From CALKJP01 sp046299555 (GTDB lineage Bacteria > Bacteroidota > Bacteroidia > JACCXN01), in assembly GCA_046299555.1 (NCBI GenBank), contig JBKBHS010000003.1, positions 186,001 through 250,000 of the forward strand: a DNA stretch of 64,000 nucleotides. Direction: 5' to 3'. Position 1 is the stretch's first letter. Each line of letters opens with the position of its first letter. The notes beneath the pieces are model-generated. The model searched no databases, was not told the origin of the DNA, and saw only the letters and a list, made by a program, of their open reading frames with translations. This document shows positions 52,138 through 61,109 of this stretch, piece by piece. The translations under genes and the position numbers were made by a program.

Positions 52138-54600
52138 TTGAAATCTTTCTACAAGAAATACATTAGCATAATTTTATTTGCGATTGTGGCCGTAAGCTTC
52201 ACTCATGCACAATCTACTCGTGTATATGGTAAAGTAATTGATGCTCAAACCAAAGAAACGCTACCCTTTGTTAACATATTATTTAAAGGTACAACCATTG
52301 GTACTACTACCGATATTGACGGCAAATACTTAATTGAAACCAACCAACGAGTTGATTCGATAATGGTTTCATATTTAGGTTATAAAACCGTTATTAAGCC
52401 GGTAATAAAATATAAAGCCCAACAAATAAATTTTGAACTCGAACCAAGCAGTATTGAACTTAAAGAATTTGTTGTGAAAGCCGGAGAAAATCCGGCACAT
52501 GCGATTTTGAGAAATATATGGAAAAATAAAAAAGACAACGATAAAGATAAATTAGACTACTATCAATACGAAGCTTACAACAAAATTGAGTTTGATATTA
52601 ATAACATTGATGAAGAATATAAAAACAAAAAAATGTTTAAAGGTTTTGAGTTTATTTTTGATTATGTTGATTCGAGTGGTAAAAAGCCCTATTTACCCAT
52701 GTTCATAACTGAAACCGTATCGGATGTATATTATAGAAGAGAACCCAAAGCATATCGAGAATATATTAAAGCATCCAGAGTTTCAGGGGTTAAAAACGAA
52801 AGCGTAAATCAATTTATGGGCGATATGTACCAAAATGTAAATATTTACGACAATTTTGTTTTGGTATTTGGAAAAGCATTTGTAAGCCCCATTTCTACAT
52901 CCGGATTAATGTACTATAAATATTATTTAGTTGATAGTGCCACTATTGACGGAAAATGGTGTTATAACATCAATTTTATGCCCAAACGATTACAAGAGCC
53001 AACTTTTTCGGGAGATTTTTGGGTTACTGACACAACTTTTGCCATAAAAAAAATTAACTTATCTATTGGCGCAGATGCCAATATCAATTTTATTAAAGAA
53101 TTTTCTGCATATCAAGAATTTAATTTGGTAGATACCATTTGGATGCTTACCAAAGACCAATTAATTGTAGATTTTAACATCAGCAACAGTGCACTTGGAT
53201 TTTATGGCAGAAAAACCACTTCGTATAAAAACATTAAAATAAACGAACCTGCCCCTGTTGAAAAATATAAAGGAACCGAAAACGTAATTGTGTTAGATGA
53301 TGCCCGAAACAAAGGAGAAGATTATTGGAGCATAGCAAGACATGATACACTAACCGAACAAGAAAAGGCAATTTATCAAATGGTAGATTCAGTTAAAAAT
53401 GTTCCAAGGTTTAAATCGTATGTCGAAATTATACAAATGATATTAACCGGATATAAAGTTTGGGGTAATGTTGAACTCGGACCATATTTTACTACATACA
53501 GTTTTAATAAAGTTGAAGGAAGCCGATTTAGAATTGGCGGCAGAACAAGCAATGCTTTCAGCACTCGATTAATGCTCGAATCGTATTTAGCCTACGGATT
53601 AAAAGACGAGCAATTCAAGTACGGAGTAAGCGCTATGTATTTTTTATCGAAAAAACCTCGTTTTTTTATAGGAGGAAATTTTAAATACGATATGGAACAA
53701 CTGGGTCAAAGCCCCAATGCACTCAGACAAGATAATATACTGGCATCTGCATTTAGAAGAAATCCATTTAATAAACTTACATTAGTTGAAGAATATAAAG
53801 GATATATTGAAAGAGAATGGTTTAATGGATTTTCATCGAGAATTGTATTAAGCCATAGAACACTAACACCAAAGGGAGCGCTTTCATACGAATATTACTT
53901 ACCAGATAGTACCATAGCTTTCAAAAAAAACATTCAAACTGCAGATATCACCTTTAAAACACGATTTGCTTACAAAGAAAAATATGTTCAAGGAGAATTT
54001 GACAGAATAAGTTTAGGTACGCGTTATCCAATTATTCAACTTTACTACACCTATGGAATAAAAGATATATTGAAGAGCGATTATAATTTTCATAGAGCAA
54101 CCATAAACATTTCCGGTTTTTTAAGAACCAAACCATTTGGATATTTTGACTATATTTTTGAAACAGGCAAAATATGGGGCAAGCTTCCCTACCCGCTTTT
54201 AGAATTACATAACGGAAACGAAACATACTCCTACGACCAATACGCGTTTAACATGATGAATTTTTTTGAATTTGCCAGCGACCAATATGTGAGCCTGATG
54301 CTTACACAGCATTTTAACGGATTTTTCTTTAATAAAATCCCACTCATTCGTAAACTTAAGTTACGCGAAGTAATTCTTGGTAAAGCCGTATATGGTACAC
54401 TTAGAAATGAAAATAAAGAGGAGTTGATTTTTCCAGCTAATATGAATACGTTGGAAAAAATGCCATATATAGAAGTAGGAGCAGGAATTGAAAACATTTT
54501 ACGTTTTATTAGAGTTGATGGTCTATGGCGCTTAACCTATCTTGATAATCCTAATATTCAAAAATTTGGTATTAGAGTTACTTACCAATTTAATTTTTAA
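52138..54600 (+). CDS. DUF5686 outer-membrane protein with carboxypeptidase-regulatory-like domain
   Basis: The 820-aa product has a signal peptide (1-24, ending FTHAQ) and an N-terminal carboxypeptidase-D regulatory-like beta domain (about 27-110; RVYGKVIDAQTKETLPFVNILF). The DUF5686 region follows and ends with barrel-like strands (GIRVTYQFNF at the C-terminus). This family is common in the Bacteroidota outer membrane; its role is not established. Translation starts at a TTG codon, the only start that gives the signal peptide. It lies in the tatC run, 9 nt above lptB. Confidence 0.85.
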   Translation: MKSFYKKYISIILFAIVAVSFTHAQSTRVYGKVIDAQTKETLPFVNILFKGTTIGTTTDIDGKYLIETNQRVDSIMVSYLGYKTVIKPVIKYKAQQINFELEPSSIELKEFVVKAGENPAHAILRNIWKNKKDNDKDKLDYYQYEAYNKIEFDINNIDEEYKNKKMFKGFEFIFDYVDSSGKKPYLPMFITETVSDVYYRREPKAYREYIKASRVSGVKNESVNQFMGDMYQNVNIYDNFVLVFGKAFVSPISTSGLMYYKYYLVDSATIDGKWCYNINFMPKRLQEPTFSGDFWVTDTTFAIKKINLSIGADANINFIKEFSAYQEFNLVDTIWMLTKDQLIVDFNISNSALGFYGRKTTSYKNIKINEPAPVEKYKGTENVIVLDDARNKGEDYWSIARHDTLTEQEKAIYQMVDSVKNVPRFKSYVEIIQMILTGYKVWGNVELGPYFTTYSFNKVEGSRFRIGGRTSNAFSTRLMLESYLAYGLKDEQFKYGVSAMYFLSKKPRFFIGGNFKYDMEQLGQSPNALRQDNILASAFRRNPFNKLTLVEEYKGYIEREWFNGFSSRIVLSHRTLTPKGALSYEYYLPDSTIAFKKNIQTADITFKTRFAYKEKYVQGEFDRISLGTRYPIIQLYYTYGIKDILKSDYNFHRATINISGFLRTKPFGYFDYIFETGKIWGKLPYPLLELHNGNETYSYDQYAFNMMNFFEFASDQYVSLMLTQHFNGFFFNKIPLIRKLKLREVILGKAVYGTLRNENKEELIFPANMNTLEKMPYIEVGAGIENILRFIRVDGLWRLTYLDNPNIQKFGIRVTYQFNF

Positions 54601-54609
54601 TTTAATTAT

Positions 54610-55338
54610 ATGATTTTGCGAGCTGAACAAATTGTAAAAAAATATAAAAGCAGAACCGTTGTAAAAGGCGTATCGTTTGAGGTTAAACAAGGAGAAATAG
54701 TAGGATTGCTCGGCCCAAACGGAGCAGGAAAAACAACATCATTTTACATGGTGGTTGGAGTAATTAAACCCAATGAGGGAAAAATATTTTTAGATAATGA
54801 AGATATTACTTCTGAACCAATGTATAAAAGAGGACAAAAAGGAATTGGATATTTACCGCAAGAAGCATCGGTATTTAGAAAACTAAGCGTGGAAGATAAT
54901 ATAAGAGCAGTATTAGAAATTAGAAATTTAAATAAACAAGAGCAAGATGAAAAATTAGAAGAATTATTAAATGAATTTGGATTACAACATATACGAAAAA
55001 ACAGAGGAGATTTATTATCAGGTGGCGAAAGAAGAAGAACAGAAATTGCACGCGCATTGGCGGCAAACCCAAAATTTATTTTACTTGATGAACCCTTTGC
55101 AGGCGTTGACCCAATTGCCGTTGAAGACATTCAAGGAATTGTTATAAAACTTAAACAAAAAAATATTGGAGTATTAATAACCGATCATAATGTACATGAA
55201 ACACTCTCTATAACCGAACGAGCCTATTTATTATATGACGGTAATATTCTAAAATCCGGGACAGCCGAAGAATTAGCTGCAGATGAAGAAGTAAGAAGAT
55301 TGTACCTTGGTAAAAATTTTGAATTAAGAAAAATATAA
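54610..55338 (+). CDS. lptB: LPS export ABC transporter ATPase LptB
   Basis: Cytoplasmic ATPase that powers LptFG to pull lipopolysaccharide from the inner membrane onto the LptA bridge. The 242-aa product shows Walker A GPNGAGKTT (about 34-42), the Q-loop, signature LSGGERRR, Walker B FILLDEPFAGVDP and the H-loop TDHNVHET. The DP.AV.DI segment and C-terminal LYLGKNFEL are LptB hallmarks. It lies 9 nt below the DUF5686 gene and 33 nt above purB; lptF/G are not in view. Confidence 0.96.
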   Translation: MILRAEQIVKKYKSRTVVKGVSFEVKQGEIVGLLGPNGAGKTTSFYMVVGVIKPNEGKIFLDNEDITSEPMYKRGQKGIGYLPQEASVFRKLSVEDNIRAVLEIRNLNKQEQDEKLEELLNEFGLQHIRKNRGDLLSGGERRRTEIARALAANPKFILLDEPFAGVDPIAVEDIQGIVIKLKQKNIGVLITDHNVHETLSITERAYLLYDGNILKSGTAEELAADEEVRRLYLGKNFELRKI

Positions 55339-55371
55339 TTAAAATTACATAACATATTTTATTTTATACAA

Positions 55372-56715
55372 ATGGAATTAAATTCACTTACTGCCATTTC
55401 TCCAATTGACGGTCGATATAGAAAACAAACCGATAAACTCGCAACTTATTTTTCTGAAGCTGCACTTATTAAATATAGAGTTCAAGTAGAAATTGAATAT
55501 TTTATAGAATTATGCATGTTACCTTTACCTCAATTAAGAAACATTGATAAAAACATTTTTGATAAGTTACGCTATATATATCGCAACTTTAATTTAGATG
55601 ATGCGCAAAAAATTAAAGAAATTGAAAAAAGTACCAATCACGATGTAAAAGCCGTTGAATATTTTTTGAAAGAAAAATTTGATGAACTCGGCTTAACCAA
55701 ATATAAAGAGTTTATTCATTTTGGATTAACCTCACAAGACATAAACAATACAGCAATTCCATTATCTATAAAAGAAGCGCAAAATGAAATAATGATTCCT
55801 GCTTTAGATTTAATTATTGCTAAACTGGAAGCATTTGCTATTGAATGGAAAGATATAGCCATGCTTGCTAAAACACACGGACAACCGGCATCACCAACAC
55901 GACTTGGAAAAGAAATAATGGTTTTTGTGGAGCGTCTTCAAAAACAAAAAGAACATTTATTATCCATTCCATACAGTGCAAAATTTGGAGGTGCAACAGG
56001 AAATTTCAATGCTCATCATGTAGCTTATCCTGCTTATAATTGGAAAGAATTTGGGAATAATTTTGTAAATAACACATTAGGCCTAAATCGCTCACAATAC
56101 ACTACGCAAATAGAACATTATGATAACCTTGCCGCATTTAGCGATGCTTGGAAAAGAATCAATAATATACTAATTGATTTTAGCAGAGATATGTGGCTAT
56201 ATATTTCAATGGAATATTTTAAACAAAAAATAAAAGAAGGAGAAATTGGCTCCTCCGCTATGCCACATAAAGTAAATCCAATTGACTTTGAAAATGCAGA
56301 AGGTAATTTAGGTGTGGCAAATGCCTTATTTGAACACTTTGCAGCAAAACTTCCAATATCGAGATTACAAAGAGATTTAACAGACTCTACAGTTTTAAGA
56401 AATATAGGCGTTCCTTTAGCCCATACGCTTATTGCGCTTACATCACTTGAAAAAGGATTAAATAAAATTTTATTGAACCCTAAAGCATTACATCAAGATT
56501 TAGAAAACAACTGGGTTGTTGTAGCCGAAGCCATACAAACTATTTTAAGAAGAGAAGGTTATCCTCAACCATACGAAGCGCTGAAAGAACTCACCCGTAC
56601 AAACGATGTTATAACATCAGATAAAATTAGTGCATTTATAGACACACTAAACGTGAGCGATGCTATTAAAGCAGAGCTTAAAAAAATTAGTCCACATAAT
56701 TACACTGGCATTTAA
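55372..56715 (+). CDS. purB: Adenylosuccinate lyase
   Basis: Acts twice in purine synthesis, splitting SAICAR and adenylosuccinate with release of fumarate. The 447-aa product opens LTAISPIDGRYRKQT and has TNHDVKAVEYFL, HFGLTSQDINNTA (catalytic region), KTHGQPASPTRLGKE and the signature loop GSSAMPHKVNPIDFENAEGN with catalytic Ser. This is the E. coli PurB branch. It is the fifth gene in the tatC run, 2 nt above the glycosyltransferase gene. Confidence 0.97.
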   Translation: MELNSLTAISPIDGRYRKQTDKLATYFSEAALIKYRVQVEIEYFIELCMLPLPQLRNIDKNIFDKLRYIYRNFNLDDAQKIKEIEKSTNHDVKAVEYFLKEKFDELGLTKYKEFIHFGLTSQDINNTAIPLSIKEAQNEIMIPALDLIIAKLEAFAIEWKDIAMLAKTHGQPASPTRLGKEIMVFVERLQKQKEHLLSIPYSAKFGGATGNFNAHHVAYPAYNWKEFGNNFVNNTLGLNRSQYTTQIEHYDNLAAFSDAWKRINNILIDFSRDMWLYISMEYFKQKIKEGEIGSSAMPHKVNPIDFENAEGNLGVANALFEHFAAKLPISRLQRDLTDSTVLRNIGVPLAHTLIALTSLEKGLNKILLNPKALHQDLENNWVVVAEAIQTILRREGYPQPYEALKELTRTNDVITSDKISAFIDTLNVSDAIKAELKKISPHNYTGI

Positions 56716-56717
56716 AC

Positions 56718-57587
56718 ATGCGAGTAAGTGGCTTTACCATAGTTCGCAATGCAATTAAGTATGACTATCCTATTAAGGAAGCCATACTTTCCATTTTGCC
56801 TTTATGCGATGAAGTAATTGTTGCTGTTGGAAATTCTGAAGATGATACGATAGAATTAATTCGTTCAATTGATTCAGAAAAAATTAAAATTATTGAAACT
56901 ATTTGGGATGATAATCTTCGTGAAGGAGGTAAAGTTTTAGCCGTTGAAACCAATAAAGCCTTTGATGCCATATCAAAAGAAAGTGATTGGGCAATATACA
57001 TTCAAGCCGATGAAATAATGCATGAAAAATATTACGATAACATTCGTTCGGCAATGATTAAATATCAGAATGATAAAAATGTTGATGGTTTACTATTTAA
57101 TTATATCCACTTTTATGGCTCTTATGATTATATTGGAGATTCAAGAAGATGGTATAGAAAAGAAATTCGAATTATTAAAAATGATAAAGCCATTCGTTCC
57201 TATAAAGATGCTCAGGGCTTTAGAAAAAATGAAAAAAAATTACATGTAAAACCTATAGATGCCTACATCTATCATTATGGCTGGGTAAAACCACCCGAAG
57301 CGCAACAAGCTAAACAAAAATCTTTTAATAAGTTATGGCACAATGATGAATGGATGAAAAAAAACATACCGAATTCAGATTTTTTTGACTATTCACAAAT
57401 TGATTCGTTGGCACATTTTGTTGGTGAGCATCCTAAAGTTATGCAAGATAGAATTAAAGCTATCAATTGGAAATTTTCGTTTGATCCCACTCAAAAAAAA
57501 TTATCGCTCAAAAATAATTTACTATATCAAATTGAAAAGCTAACCGGATGGCGTATTGGAGAGTATAAAAATTATAAAGAAATCTAA
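56718..57587 (+). CDS. Family 2 glycosyltransferase
   Basis: The 289-aa product is a GT-A fold enzyme. It opens VSGFTIVRNAIKYDYPIKEAI, then DEVIVAVGNSEDDTIELI and the metal-binding acidic motif IQADEIMHEK (about 95-104). No membrane segment is visible. The donor and acceptor are unknown; placement after lptB suggests, weakly, LPS or surface-glycan work. Its stop overlaps the stop of the opposing DinB-like gene by 3 bases with no terminator between. Confidence 0.9.
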   Translation: MRVSGFTIVRNAIKYDYPIKEAILSILPLCDEVIVAVGNSEDDTIELIRSIDSEKIKIIETIWDDNLREGGKVLAVETNKAFDAISKESDWAIYIQADEIMHEKYYDNIRSAMIKYQNDKNVDGLLFNYIHFYGSYDYIGDSRRWYRKEIRIIKNDKAIRSYKDAQGFRKNEKKLHVKPIDAYIYHYGWVKPPEAQQAKQKSFNKLWHNDEWMKKNIPNSDFFDYSQIDSLAHFVGEHPKVMQDRIKAINWKFSFDPTQKKLSLKNNLLYQIEKLTGWRIGEYKNYKEI

Positions 57588-58072
57588 AAATTTCTGCTAA
57601 ATGTAATTAAATCTGTTGAAGGAAGATTTTCAAAACCCAATTGACGCATCATACAAATTATCTGACCGCGATGAAAGGTTGAATGATTCATACAATGCAG
57701 AATTATTGTGTAAACCGGTTGTGAAAATGTTTCACCTTTAATATTGATATAGGTACAATTTGTGTTTAACCATGTTTCTTCTTGCGATTCAACATAAGCA
57801 ATAAAATCTTCGGACTGCTTAATTAGATTTAACAATACATTTGCGTGTTTAGAAACATCTTTACTTGGCCAATCAGTAACAGGCAAATTGTTTAACCGAG
57901 TTAGCCATATATTTTCTGCATCCCAAATATGAAGCAAAGTTTTTCTGAGCGTTGGAAAGCTGTTTGGTATTTCTTTATCTAATAAATCAAGAGCTTTTTC
58001 AGTAATTAAATTAGCTATTATTGTATTTGCCCAAAGATTATACTTAAGGTATTGAAGAATGAGGATTTTCAT
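57584..58072 (-). CDS. DinB-family putative metal-dependent protein
   Basis: The 162-aa product has the four-helix DinB/YfiT layout. The candidate metal ligands are three His: one in LLHIWDAENIWLTRL (about 48) and two in HSTFHRGQI (about 132-136). Many such proteins in other bacteria are thiol S-transferases or of unknown role. It is the last gene of the minus-strand run and lies 16 nt below ispE. Confidence 0.85.
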   Translation of the reverse strand: MKILILQYLKYNLWANTIIANLITEKALDLLDKEIPNSFPTLRKTLLHIWDAENIWLTRLNNLPVTDWPSKDVSKHANVLLNLIKQSEDFIAYVESQEETWLNTNCTYINIKGETFSQPVYTIILHCMNHSTFHRGQIICMMRQLGFENLPSTDLITFSRNF

Positions 58073-58088
58073 ATTTCGAAATTTTTAA

Positions 58089-58913
58089 TCAGCTTATCTT
58101 TTCTTTAAAAACTGCATAACTTGGATTAAATTCAATTTGAGGTTCGGTATTAAAAATTCCATATACAGCAGATCCGCTTCCACTCATGGATGCATAAACA
58201 GCACCATATTGATACATTTTATCTTTTATACTTTTTATTTCTGAATGTTGTTCAAACACTGATTTTTCAAAATCATTTACAACTTTATTTTTCCAGTTTT
58301 CTATCGGCTCATTTAATACTACCTCTTCTAAATTATACAATGCTTTTTGAGGTTTTACTCCGGCATATGCTTGTGCTGTAGAAACATGAATTCCCGGATG
58401 TACTATCAGAATATATTTACCGCTTAAATTAACAGAAATTGGCTCAAGAACATCTCCTTTTTGAGTAGCATAAGCGGGTTTATTAGTTATAAAAAACGAA
58501 CAATCGCTTCCTAATTGCTTGGCATAATAATGCATTTCGCCCCATGCTAAATTTAATTCACAAACTTCATTAATAGCTTTAATACAAAAAGCAGCATCGG
58601 AAGACCCTCCCCCTAATCCTGCTCCCATTGGTATGTTTTTATGCAAATGAATTTTAATGGCAGGCAAATCATAATCTTTCTGAATAATTCGATATGCCTT
58701 AACACACAAATTATCATTAACCTCGCCAGGTATTGGCAGACCTGAAGAAGTAAAAAATACATTACCGTTACTACTTTTTTTATCAATTATAACTTCAAGT
58801 GCATCTTTCCAACCTACAGGAAAAAATATGCTTTCAATGTTATGATAACCATCTTCTCTTTTTTCTACTATGTTTAAACCAATATTTATTTTGGCATTTG
58901 GAAATACTATCAT
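58089..58913 (-). CDS. ispE: 4-diphosphocytidyl-2-C-methyl-D-erythritol kinase IspE
   Basis: GHMP kinase that phosphorylates CDP-methylerythritol in the MEP isoprenoid pathway. The 274-aa product opens FPNAKINIGLNIVEKREDGYH and has the ATP loop PMGAGLGGGSSDAAF and the C-terminal motif SMSGSGSAVYGIF. Length is typical. Isoprenoids feed the undecaprenyl carrier used by MraY/MurG at the other end of the window. It is 10 nt below the 184-aa membrane protein gene. Confidence 0.97.
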   Translation of the reverse strand: MIVFPNAKINIGLNIVEKREDGYHNIESIFFPVGWKDALEVIIDKKSSNGNVFFTSSGLPIPGEVNDNLCVKAYRIIQKDYDLPAIKIHLHKNIPMGAGLGGGSSDAAFCIKAINEVCELNLAWGEMHYYAKQLGSDCSFFITNKPAYATQKGDVLEPISVNLSGKYILIVHPGIHVSTAQAYAGVKPQKALYNLEEVVLNEPIENWKNKVVNDFEKSVFEQHSEIKSIKDKMYQYGAVYASMSGSGSAVYGIFNTEPQIEFNPSYAVFKEKIS

Positions 58914-58923
58914 GAATTAAGTT

Positions 58924-59478
58924 TTAATAACCATATAGTTCGGTTGTAGTTTCTTTAATTGGTGTTGCGGTAATACTTGCAGTCCATCCTTTTTCATGAT
59001 ACTGCGGTTTTATGGTTTTAATAGCCGGAGCCATTACAAAATTTACTATATAACCAACTCCCCATACACATAATCCTACTCCACTCACTACTCCACCGGC
59101 AGCAATATAAAATGATTCTCCATTACGTATAATTTCAAAACCGGAATAGGTTGTAAATTGCCCTGATATTAATAATGCATTACCCATAAACTCCAAAATA
59201 TCTCCAACTACTTGTCGTGTTTTAGTATGTGCGCCATAAATTATTATTTCTTCAAGTTGATATTCATTTTCATCAATTAATAATGATTGTGAATTAACTT
59301 TATTTAATTTGCCGTATATTATATTATTTTCCCATGATGGTTGATAAGCTAATATTGCACCTTCTTTATAACAAACAACTTCGCCTGTATGCAAGTTAGT
59401 TAGTTGCAATACGTATTGAGAAAATGCAGATGTTATTGAAAAGAAAAAGATAAAATACAAAAGAAAATTCTTTTTCAT
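58924..59478 (-). CDS. Exported membrane protein of unknown function
   Basis: The 184-aa product has a signal peptide (1-20, ending SAFSQ), a short beta region (LTNLHTGEVVCYKEGAILAYQ, LNKVNSQSLLIDENEYQLEEI), then two hydrophobic segments (about 95-115 and 125-150) and a charged tail. The layout is like that of the 205-aa protein at 47812, but residue identity is low. It is one base below the 503-aa gene and 10 nt above ispE, so it is in that transcript. No function can be proposed. Confidence 0.72.
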   Translation of the reverse strand: MKKNFLLYFIFFFSITSAFSQYVLQLTNLHTGEVVCYKEGAILAYQPSWENNIIYGKLNKVNSQSLLIDENEYQLEEIIIYGAHTKTRQVVGDILEFMGNALLISGQFTTYSGFEIIRNGESFYIAAGGVVSGVGLCVWGVGYIVNFVMAPAIKTIKPQYHEKGWTASITATPIKETTTELYGY

Positions 59479-59479
59479 T

Positions 59480-60991
59480 TTATTGTTTTTTAATGGGTAT
59501 ATTAAAGTAATTAACCAATTCTATTAATAGTTTTTCAGTTTGATATAGCTTAGCTTCGCTTGCTGCATGGATTGTTTTACTTAATTTTTCTTCGTATTGT
59601 TTTCGTTGATTTTGCAACCATTGCGCTGCATAATAAAATGCTTTTATTGTTAAATCGTTTTCTTGATTTCTTGCAGTATTAGAGGTAAGTTTTTCATAAC
59701 GTTTATAGCATTCAGCTACTTGTTCATATTCTTTTAATGCAAAATAGCCCATAATTAAAATTCCGAATAAGGCATCGTATAATTTTTGAAAATTAATTTG
59801 CTGATAAGAAATTAAAGTTCTTTCGAGCATTTCAACTGCTTTTTTTATTTCATTCTTTTCACCTAAAATTAAAAAGCTTGCATATATGGTGCATAAATTA
59901 ACATAACGCACATACATTCCTTCATCCCAAGATTTAGAATTTATAATTAATTCTTCGCATGTATTTTTTAAAAATGTTAATTCTTCTTTTACATTATCTG
60001 GTATTAAATCTTGAGCATTTTGTTTGTAAGGGAAACCAAAACGTGTTAGATAATAACTAGCCTGAATGCTAAGATTAACGATTAACGGAGTATTTATATA
60101 ACTTTTCCAAAATAATTGAGCAGGCCGTTTATGAATCATTTCGTATGAACGCTTATGCAACTCCTCTTCATTATTAAATGCCAATAAATGTTTTAATTTT
60201 AAATATTCAGAATTTAACAAAATATCATCTGCAAAATTCATTACTAAATAATAATGATTTTCCTGATCTTTTATTAATTCATTTACTTCATTGATAATTT
60301 CATCGGAATAAAATCTTGTGTCGTTTAAAAAACTTAAAGTATAACAATACCCATATCTTGCGATTATAGAAACAACCAAAGATTTACTTTTTTTAAACGA
60401 TTCAAAAAAACTTAAATGTTTTTCAATTTCTTTTTTTTCTAAACTGTTTTTAATCTTAAAATTGAGATTATGTCGCAAGTAACTATAAAGCGATATAAAG
60501 CTTTTTTGATTTTCGAATACCTCTTCTAATTTATGAATGTATTTTAATGTTTCGTTTCTGCTTTCGAGAATAAATGACTGTTGAGCAAAAAACTTTAAAA
60601 TTCGAGCTTGCGCATCAAAGTCTTCAATTTTTTCCGAAACATCTAAAATAATTTGTGCTAACTTGTTAGCCTCCTCCTTTTCTCCTTTATTAATTAAAGA
60701 TTCAAGTTCAATAAAATTTGAATGAATGTATGATGGATAATTTTTACTCAAAAATCCGCTTAATTTAAAAGTATGATGGCTAAGTTGAAATAAATTTTTT
60801 TTATCTTTTTCTGTAGTACTTCCATAAACTGCTTTACATAATTTATCGCTGCTTATTTCTGCATTTTTTTGTTTACTAATAATGGAAATTAATTTTAATG
60901 AAAGCTGAGCATTATTGCTTTCCAAATATTTTTTAAACTCTTCCAGTAAATGAGGAGGAGTTAATCGAACTAATTTTTGAATTATCAGCAT
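59480..60991 (-). CDS. Large helical (TPR-like) protein of unknown function
   Basis: From ATG 60991 the product is 503 aa. It opens MLIIQKLVRLTPPHLLEEFKKYLE and is almost wholly helical, rich in Leu, Lys, Asn and aromatic residues, with helix pairs that look like diverged TPR units (for example EYEQVAECYKRYEKL). No signal peptide, membrane segment or enzyme motif is seen. An upstream in-frame TTG (61006) lies in the likely promoter. It heads a minus-strand run with the 184-aa protein, ispE and the DinB-like gene. Confidence 0.75.
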   Translation of the reverse strand: MLIIQKLVRLTPPHLLEEFKKYLESNNAQLSLKLISIISKQKNAEISSDKLCKAVYGSTTEKDKKNLFQLSHHTFKLSGFLSKNYPSYIHSNFIELESLINKGEKEEANKLAQIILDVSEKIEDFDAQARILKFFAQQSFILESRNETLKYIHKLEEVFENQKSFISLYSYLRHNLNFKIKNSLEKKEIEKHLSFFESFKKSKSLVVSIIARYGYCYTLSFLNDTRFYSDEIINEVNELIKDQENHYYLVMNFADDILLNSEYLKLKHLLAFNNEEELHKRSYEMIHKRPAQLFWKSYINTPLIVNLSIQASYYLTRFGFPYKQNAQDLIPDNVKEELTFLKNTCEELIINSKSWDEGMYVRYVNLCTIYASFLILGEKNEIKKAVEMLERTLISYQQINFQKLYDALFGILIMGYFALKEYEQVAECYKRYEKLTSNTARNQENDLTIKAFYYAAQWLQNQRKQYEEKLSKTIHAASEAKLYQTEKLLIELVNYFNIPIKKQ

Positions 60992-61072
60992 AATGCGAAA
61001 ATACAATAGTAAAATTTAAAAACATCTGATATTCTATTTTTTTTGAGGAACTTTTTTACCATTTGCAGGTTA

Positions 61073-61080
61073 TACATTTG
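61073..61080 (+). promoter_or_regulatory. -7 box for the secreted hydrolase
   Basis: TACATTTG at 61073-61080, exact TAnnTTTG, 30 nt above ATG 61110. A TTG at 61043-61045 is 27 nt upstream, longer than usual. Confidence 0.6.
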
Positions 61081-61109
61081 TTTCACATCAACCAAAGATT
61101 ACATACCGT

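Noticed and set aside
57584..57587. Overlapping convergent stops of the glycosyltransferase and DinB-like genes as an antisense control point
   Set aside because: A three-base stop overlap is common in compact genomes, and no further signal was seen.
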